Program-made: the position numbers and the translations under genes
Notes under the pieces: generated by a model
What the model was told of the DNA's origin: nothing
Databases searched by the model: none
Seen by the model: the letters and a program-made list of their open reading frames with translations, nothing else
Assembly (NCBI GenBank): GCA_012934845.2
Contig: WNNJ02000211.1
Span: forward strand, 1-64,000
Reading direction: 5' to 3'
From: Pomphorhynchus laevis
Lineage: Eukaryota > Acanthocephala > Palaeacanthocephala > Echinorhynchida > Pomphorhynchidae
Length of the DNA: 64,000 nt
Shown: one piece after another, positions 57,355-64,000 of the stretch
How positions within the stretch are numbered: the first letter of the stretch is position 1
Layout of the letters: each line of letters opens with the position of its first letter

Positions 57355-58412
57355 TCTACTTGGAAGATGCTCTATAAAGCTTGAAAATAAGTCAGCTATA
57401 ATTGGACTATCATTACCTCCCATTGGAACACCGTTTATTTGTTTATATATATCCTTTCAAATAATTTTGATTTATCAAAATATTTAAGTTATGAACAAAT
57501 ATGAATTTGTTCATAACTGTTAAAAAAATAAATCTAAATTATATAAAGATATAAAATACATGTTTCGATATATTGATGATATATGTATTTAACTCAGCAA
57601 TTTTTATTCAATCAGTGAACAAATTTATCCAAAAAGCCTTATTCTTGACAAAACCAATATTAATGATAAAGAAGGTGTATATCTAGATATGAACATTAAA
57701 TTAACATCAATTAAAACTACTTTTAATTTATATCGTAAAGATGACACATTTAAATTTACAAGAAACATATTTTTGCATGAGCATTCATGCATACCATATA
57801 ATATAAAATATAATACATTAAATAATGAAATTTTAAGAATTGCAACAATATGTAATGATATTGGTTTTCTTCAAAATCATTTAAATAATTTAATAGATAC
57901 ATATTTTAAAATAGGTTACTATAAAAATAACATTAAGCAGAAAAAAGTAAAATATATAAATCAACACAATAATATAAAGAATAAATTTAAACTCTTTAGT
58001 GCAAATATTTATGGATGGATAATAAATAATATACTTTGTATTAGAATAAGTTACTATATAATCAAATTTCATCAGAGGAATACGTCCTTAGCACGTATTT
58101 GGCCCTGCTGCTATGTCGGGTCGAGGAATTAGGGACCGAAACCTGATAGCATAGCAGTTCCTCCTGATAACCTCTAATTCTTATTCTGATACAATGTCTG
58201 TTATTTATTAGTCAATTCATAAAAATGACTTTTATTTTAAATTTCAATTTTTTATTTTAATTTGATATAAGTTATAAAAAATATTATATAACAATTATTA
58301 ATTTTATTATTTAATTATTAAATTTTGATTTAGCATTATTATGTTTTGTTTATTTTATTATAATTATATAACAATACGTAGACTCAGTTAGCTGATTTGA
58401 TTTATCCATATA
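57355..58412 (+). mobile_element. Naiad copy with inverted 5' part (N8)
   Basis: The body from 57485 reads YEFVHNC, MFRYIDDICI (catalytic box), LILDKTNINDKEGVYLDM, FTRNIFLHEHSCIPYN, ending near 58018 in YGWIINN. The segment 57355-57484 belongs to the same protein but on the minus strand (FERIYIN, GVPMGGNDSPIIADLFSSF), so the 5' part is inverted; TTATGAACAAAT/ATTTGTTCATAA pairs at the junction. The best-preserved foldback follows (58025-58195), then the terminal signature TACGTAGACTCAGTTAGCTG (58375-58394). Inverted insertions are known for PLEs. It is a broken copy. Confidence 0.82.
58010..58195 (+). ncRNA. Naiad-associated cloverleaf-like foldback (type copy)
   Basis: Outer stem TTGTATTAGAATAAG/CTTATTCTGATACAA, second stem CATCAGAGGAA/TTCCTCCTGATA, then two hairpins: AATACGT/ACGTATT, and CTGCTATG/CATAGCAG, whose inner GGTC/GACC frames the conserved CGAGGAATTAGG. 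Other copies: 3270-3430, 10390-10555 and 52410-52580; worn ones at 5460-5610, 21465-21590, 41665-41815 and 60695-60870. No hammerhead core is present on either strand. A structured RNA at the end of the element transcript is inferred. Confidence 0.65.
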
Positions 58413-58479
58413 TTTATATTTACTTTATGGCTGAATTTTTATTAGATAGGGGTTATAGTTATTATAGCATATGTTTGGA

Positions 58480-58590
58480 AAAATAATGAATATTATTACT
58501 TAAGAAATCTTAAGATTAAAATATTTGTTTTTAAATTTATATATAGTACAGAATACAGACTCAGTGAACTGATCTGATTACGATTATGTC
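58480..58590 (+). mobile_element. Second Naiad terminal fragment (N11)
   Basis: ATACAGACTCAGTGAACTGA at 58557 repeats the element end about 180 bp after N8's own end. Confidence 0.5.
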
Positions 58591-59336
58591 AAATTTTTAA
58601 AACTTGTCTCAATTAAATTATTTAAATTATAGTTATGAACATTAATAGCATTACAAAGTATGTCAATATGTATTTTTATCTTATATATGATGCTTCATTA
58701 TAAATTTACAGTTAAGTTTGTATGTTGATGGAATTTGTTCTCAAGTAATATACGTGTTACACTGCTGCGGTGTCGAAGAATCTAATTTTCAATTAGAGCG
58801 TAGAGTCAGCTAGCAGTATATGTGCACATGAATCTACTGACAAGAAAAATAAAAACCGAAAAACCTAAAAAATACATATGCACGATATTTTTGCGATAAA
58901 AGATACAAAATATCTGATCTATATGATTGTACGGTAGTTTTGTTGGTCTAATGCTTTTGCATTTTCTCTATTATTACAAAAACATTTCAAATTACTGACT
59001 TGTATGCTCTAAAATTGCTCTCTACGAAGAATGCGAGGGAATATGAGATAATTAAAATCGTTACGTAAGTTTTTTTGTGTGAAATAAAGCTTTGAAAGAT
59101 ACACCGTATGACGTATTTTTCAAGCAACTATCTTCTCTGGAATATATTTCAATTTCAATAAATAAAGATTACAGTCATCTTTAGTTTACTATCCACTCAT
59201 TTTCCAGTTAAATATTGCATTAAAAGCATCAAAAGCTATTTAACTACTGAGAATATTTTTCATTTGTACTTGAAAACCAAAATATTAGCCAATTTATTCG
59301 ATTAGTCAAGATCAGTTGATTGATATTTTATTATAG

Positions 59337-59420
59337 AAAACGATCGTTTATACAAAAAATAAAATTAAAAATGATGTACTATTTGTAACCACTACAAACA
59401 TAGGAGCTGGAATTAACTGC
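59337..59420 (+). CDS. Possible helicase-type exon
   Basis: 28 codons between TTTTATTATAG and GTAAGT read KTIVYTKNKIKNDVLFV and TTTNIGAGINC. The T-x-x-x-G-A-G-I-N string resembles motif V of superfamily 2 helicases. Phase 0 to 0. The first 48 nt together with the acceptor are duplicated at 59808-59869. The family is a guess from one motif. From 58590 to 59336 nothing firm is seen. Confidence 0.35.
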
Positions 59421-59869
59421 GTAAGTAAATATGTAAAAGGTTGTAGTGTTCTTGAATTTTAGATATGAATGTGCATTTCCATTATATACACTGTCATTTG
59501 CTATAATTGCAGATAATATACTTGGTGTTGTTATTTAAGTTATCAAAACAGGATTCAATGTTAAACTATCGAACAGATTTTCGAGTTTCTTATTTTCTAT
59601 TTTGTCGTGCTTTCCTTTAAAAAGCTAATTAAAAATACTAGTTTTTAATAAAAATTTCGTATTATTTATTTAGTGATCGAATTGCCTGCAGAACTGCCAT
59701 TAATAGTTTAATATTCTTATTTTAAAATTTTAATATTTTGTACTTGTTAATAGTTTTATATTTTTATATTTTTATCAAATATTCAATTTGATAAAAATAT
59801 TCTCAGTATATTTTATTATAGAAAACGATCGCTTATACAAAAAATAAAATTAAAAATGATGTACTATTT

Positions 59870-59937
59870 TGCTACGCCAAATCGCTTGCGGATGTCTTGT
59901 CCGTAACGAAGACATCCGCAAGCGATTTGGCGTAGCA
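59870..59937. repeat. Perfect 29-bp inverted repeat at RTE junction
   Basis: Arms 59870-59898 and 59909-59937 are exact complements around GTCCGTAACG. The right arm is coding for the RTE protein (EDIRKRFGVA), so the left arm is an inverted copy of the LINE's first bases. Confidence 0.85.
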
Positions 59938-60230
59938 CCCATAGCAGACAAACTGAGAGAATCAAGGCTGCGATGGTATGGACATGTAATGAGGGCAGAT
60001 GTGAACACATTAGCGCAGGCACCATTTCAAATCGAGGTCGACGGAAAGAGACCAATAGGAAGACCACAGAAAAGATGGATGGATACCCTTCTTAAGGACA
60101 TGAAAATGGTCGGACTCACGCCCAAAGACGCAGCAAAGAAGGCATTTTGGCGTCAACGATCGTGGCAAGCGGACCCCGTCATACGGGATAAACGCTAAGA
60201 AGAAGAGAAGATTCAATTTGATATTTTTGA
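59909..60230 (+). mobile_element. RTE-like LINE, 3' end
   Basis: The frame RKRFGVAPIADKLRESRLRW, YGHVMRAD, GKRPIGRPQKRWMDTLLKDM, PVIRDKR is the standard C-terminus after RT in RTE-type LINEs. It ends with GAA-rich repeats (AAGAAGAAGAGAAG). About 95 codons survive. Confidence 0.8.
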
Positions 60231-60334
60231 ATAAATATATCTCGAACTAATACCGATTTGGTATGTACGCTGATTCCTACTGTTTTATTAAAATGCTGAT
60301 TAAGATTTGCGTATTTTTCATATTTTATATTTAA

Positions 60335-62660
60335 TCAGATTAGTTAACTTAGTCTACGTATTTTGTACTAGATATAAGTTTAAATATAAATACTTTAATT
60401 GTAAGGTTTAAAATAATTAAGATTTATGTAAGATGAGAGTTTTAAAAAAATTCAATTTTTATGTATTATCGTGAATATTCATTGCTTACATGAGTTGTAT
60501 TCCGTCAGTGATCGGTTTGATATATTATCCTCGTGTGGTTGTTTAAATCCTATCAGCATCACTGTACACTACAATCAGCGTGGGTGGACCTCATCAGCAG
60601 TGAGCCCACGCCTACATTTCGTGTTTCGGTCCTGTTACAGAACAGGGCCGAAATATGTATTAATTAATAAATGTTAATTATGTATTAATTAATAAATAAT
60701 ATAAGACGTATCAGAATTAGCATTAGCGATCATCAGGAGTAACTGCCATGATATCAAGACACGGCCTGATATTCAATCTAACTTAACAGCGAGCCAAATA
60801 CATGCTAATAATGTATTTACTCTAATGAAATTTGGATATCTGCAAAATAAAACTTAATCTAACACAGTATATTTTTTACTATCCATAAAATACTTTATTT
60901 TAAGGTTTAAATATTATATTATTAATATACTTTGATGACTTGTATATTTTAAGATTTTCTGTTAATTTCTATTTTATGGTAGCATAGTTTACAATATGTA
61001 TCCATTAAATTATTAAAATAATTTTGAAAACTAATTTTATTACATATTATAGCAATTCTTAAAATTTCATTATTTGATACTCATGGATGATTATGTAAAA
61101 AATGTTTCGTGCAAATTTAAATATCATCTTTACGAAATATGTCAAAAATAATTTTAATAGGTGTTAATTCGATGTTCATATCTGTATAAATACTTTTATT
61201 ATCAACAATAATTATATTTTAGTAAATCTTGGTAAATTTGTTCAATTATTTGTTCACTCATTTCAGGTAATAAGTGATCAAATGAATTTGTTCATTTATT
61301 TGATACAATTTTTAATAGATTAAAATCTTTTGCAAATTGTATTTATAGTATTAATTTTGATTACCTTACAATATTTTTAAAGTGTGCTTTAATTACTTTA
61401 AGTATTTTATTCATATAGACAGAAAGTGGTTTTAATGTACATTTAAACGCACTACATATGAACCTATGTTTTATTGGATTTTTATGTAATTTTGGATTCC
61501 AATATAATATAGGTATAGTTTTATTATCTAATTCAACCTTTATACCCTTTTTATCCATTATAGAACAGTGACTTGTAATAATTGTTTCTAAACTCAACTC
61601 ACTACGTTCATATGTTGGATTTACATTTAAATCATTAGAATTAACCTCTTTCATTAGTATATCATAATAAAGCTTTTTGCATATGAAGACAAAGTTATTA
61701 CTAGCTTTATCAATAGTTGTTATTATATAGTTATGCTTTAATTTAGTAAGTTCTGTATACATATCTTTTTTAATTTGATCTTTCCTTTCATGAACTTTCG
61801 TTATTAATTAGCTCACTAAAATAAGAATACGTCATTATATAACGAAGTGTAAATTTTATTTTTATCATTATTATTGAATTTATATTTATTATTTTGATAG
61901 CATTTCCATCAATTCACCATTTTTAATTAATTATAGATTAAGGGTACATATTTTCATTTTTTATCAAAACTAAAACTGCAATTACATTGTTTCAAAAATG
62001 TTTAATATCATCGTTACATAGTGCTTTCAATTCTTAAATATAATTCAATTTTTTGTCCTAATGCGGTGATAATAATCCTATTATTTCTTTACTTTTAGAA
62101 TTATTTAAAAGTCTATCTATACTTATATTATCTATACTTTTATGAATGAAGTTCATGATTAGTGTATACTTTATATTGTTATTATTAACATCTATTGTAC
62201 GATTATAGTATTTTATATTACAATAGCTGTCTATTATGCAACTTAATCCATCATAGCCGTTAATTAATCTTTGATTTATTGAACAAATGATATTTTTAGA
62301 AAAACTTCTTATATTTACATAAAGATCTTTCAGCTTATTATCTCTTAAAAGTTGTTTTAATATTTCTAATTGTTCATTTATATACATATCTTTTTTAATA
62401 TTTTCAAGTCTATTTTTCTTATTCCTTTTATCGCAATGACTTCTTGGCTTGTGTCTAACCGGATTATTATAATATAGTTGTTTATTATGTATTATACTAC
62501 TTCTGCCAATTCCTTGTACCACGTCATTCAATCCTAATGGGTACATGGAATTAAGCGTTTTAATCCAAAAATCTTCTTTTTCTAATAGTTTTTGATTTAA
62601 TATTGATATGTTTTCTTCGAGAATATGTTCTAAAATAAATAATTTACAGCTTAACTGAGC
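60335..62660 (-). mobile_element. Longest Naiad (permuted PLE) copy (N9)
   Basis: Order on the minus strand: endonuclease end and linker (62684-62058: LLEKEDFWIKTLNSMYPLGL, GIGRSSIIHN), then RT (61762-61361: TTIDKASNNFVFICKKLYYD, PILYWNPKLHKNPIKHRFIC, KCTLKPLSVYMNKILK), worn RT tail (61320-60960), foldback (about 60870-60695), and terminus near 60370. The FWIKTLNSMYPLGLND region before RT matches N-terminal GIY-YIG proteins of the Naiad clade, where the endonuclease precedes RT. The GIY-YIG core itself is cut off where the RLE-LINE begins. A short element appears inserted in its tail at 60470-60655. Confidence 0.75.
60470..60655 (-). repeat. Short hairpin-rich insertion in the Naiad tail
   Basis: Contains TTTCGGTCCTGTT/AACAGGGCCGAAA and GCGTGGG/CCCACGC. 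On the minus strand CTGATGAGGTCC and GGACCGAAAC both occur, but in permuted order. Could be a worn hammerhead repeat. Confidence 0.4.
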
Positions 62661-62664
62661 TATT

Positions 62665-63575
62665 AATCCCAGAGCATTTGGCAAATCGCTCAGGCACTAG
62701 TGACCTTAACTACCGAACGGCGTCAGAGAGTTGGACTACTAAATTCGACCTGACTGTTCCAACGGATACAACCTTGCAAAAACGTTAGACAGCCCCATTG
62801 TTTGAGAAGGAATTCCGACACTTGGCAGCTTCATGCGCCTTTCCCAAAGATCAAGCCCGCTTGCTAGCCGCGTCTACCAAATAGTCTGGCGCATTCCTTA
62901 ATGCCCTACCGATAGCTTCAATGGGCACAAAACTAGACGACAGTTTAATCTGTATTGCATCAGCCCTCCGCCTCGATATTCTCAACTCGGTTTCATTTAA
63001 GTGTGAGTGCGGCGTCGTATCAGACCCCTCTGGTATTCACGGGCTAGACTGCCCCAGAGTGGTTTCTCGGCACAATCGGCACAGTGCTGTAAACACACTT
63101 ATCCGTAGCGCCCTTGCCACAGCCGGTGTCCCGTCCCGCCTTGAACCAATCGGGCTCTGCAGAAACGACGGAAAGAGACCGGACGGTGCTTCACTAGTCC
63201 CATGGGAAAGGGGACGTCTGCTAGTATGGGACTTCAGTGTCTCAATATTCTTGTCATTTGCCTAGTGCGGTCATTTGCCTAGTGCGGTCTCTGGGGCCCG
63301 GGAGGTTGCTAGATTGGCAGAGGATCGAAAGAAGGCCAAATATACATGTATTGACGAATCGCAATATAAATTTGTGCCGTTGGCGATCGACACAATTGGT
63401 GCTGCCGGGCCGATAACTTCGAATTTTTTGACAAAACTGGGCAATATGTTGGTGGTGGCAACAGATGATCGAAGAGCTGCCAATTTCCTCTTGCAGCGTT
63501 TAAGCTGTGCAGTGCAGCGGGGAAATGCAGCGTGCCTGTTAGAGGTCGCTCGAGACGGAAACCTTCCAACTTAAC
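62665..63575 (+). mobile_element. RLE-type LINE, 3' end with endonuclease
   Basis: LLAASTK, FLNALPIASMGTKLDDSLI, then C-E-C and IHGLDC (zinc-binding), SRHNRHSAVNTLIRSALA, GKRPDGASLVPWERGRLLVWD: the (R/K)HN...PD...D endonuclease signature of R2/NeSL-type LINEs, all residues present. The C-terminal domain follows in another frame (RKKAKYTC, FVPLAIDTIGAAGPI, FLLQRLSCAVQRGNAACLL). A 17-bp tandem duplication (63253-63286) lies exactly where the frame changes. RT is missing. Confidence 0.85.
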
Positions 63576-64000
63576 GATACTGAAATATCACAAACTATAC
63601 AATTTTTTCTGTAATAATTTAATAAAATAAATAATTGTTAAAAAAATTACAGCTTATAGTATCATGTCCTATTAATCTCATATGCTTATGAAATATAGTT
63701 TGACTATTATGCTGTATATTATATATGTGTTGCCTAAACCTAGTTTTTAAAATTTGATGTTTTTTCATGATTTTTAACGTTGCTTTTTCGGTGTCTTCAC
63801 ATAGTTTAGTTGACTCTGACTAAATTTACAACGGGTTATCCAGCAGCATCTGACAGGTGGTGTCCTGTTAAAGCGACCGCTTTAAGCAAAAATTGTCTGT
63901 GTTAAACTGCGAGGATTGCGGTATATGTACCACGTTCATGGTACATTTTTTGCAAGTAAGTGTAAACGATACCAAAGGTGTTGTCTCAGCAAACTTTGAC
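63576..64000. other. Unassigned end of window
   Basis: AT-rich sequence with no recognised frame or repeat. Confidence 0.4.

Noticed and set aside
58010-58195. Naiad foldback as a hammerhead ribozyme
   Set aside because: CTGATGA and GAAA both occur in most copies, but no order on either strand places a closed stem II between them, and the CTGATGA string is used up in the second stem.
59869-59908. Start of the RTE frame at 59869
   Set aside because: These codons come from the inverted arm of a palindrome; the real protein homology begins at 59909.
62058-62684. Host gene of 209 codons
   Set aside because: The FWIKTLNSMYPLGLND block and its position before PLE RT make it the endonuclease-linker part of the Naiad element.

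Overview
The window is AT-rich, intron-bearing animal DNA made almost entirely of transposable-element fossils. Jockey-type LINEs with zinc-knuckle ORF1s, tick-like RLE-LINE tails, a Tc1 copy and several Penelope-like element (PLE) lineages point to an invertebrate, most likely an arthropod; the species cannot be named from sequence alone. No prokaryotic genes, rRNA or CRISPR array are present.

Layout. 1-5.4 kb: a dead intronless eIF4A copy, part of which is duplicated at the window edge, with an L2/CR1-like LINE and a Naiad-type PLE between the two pieces. 5.4-10.7 kb: Naiad ends, a foldback element, an RLE-LINE tail, an isolated Jockey-like ORF1 and a second LINE type with a finger/coiled-coil ORF1. 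12.0-23.6 kb: three + strand exons that look like an immunoglobulin-superfamily host gene, with introns filled by a canonical PLE, tandem repeats carrying hammerhead ribozymes, a tRNA-derived SINE and a Tc1 fragment. 24-40 kb and 43.6-51.7 kb: six near-full-length copies of one Jockey-like LINE in the orientation order - - + + - -; the copy at 32.85-36.77 kb keeps a fully open 819-codon ORF2. 52-63.6 kb: Naiad copies, another hammerhead repeat joined to a PLE reverse transcriptase, a near-full-length C-terminal-endonuclease PLE, an RTE tail, and the longest Naiad copy abutting an RLE-LINE tail.

The most interesting layer is RNA structure. Canonical or near-canonical hammerhead ribozymes occur in several unrelated repeat families: 462-bp tandem repeats, 443-bp tandem repeats, a SINE, and PLE ends. 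The Naiad copies, a clade reported to lack canonical hammerheads, instead carry a conserved cloverleaf-like foldback of about 190 nt, present in eight or more copies, with paired substitutions in two of its helices. This is the best candidate in the window for an undescribed structured RNA. All calls rest on reading the sequence; no alignment, folding or database search was run.
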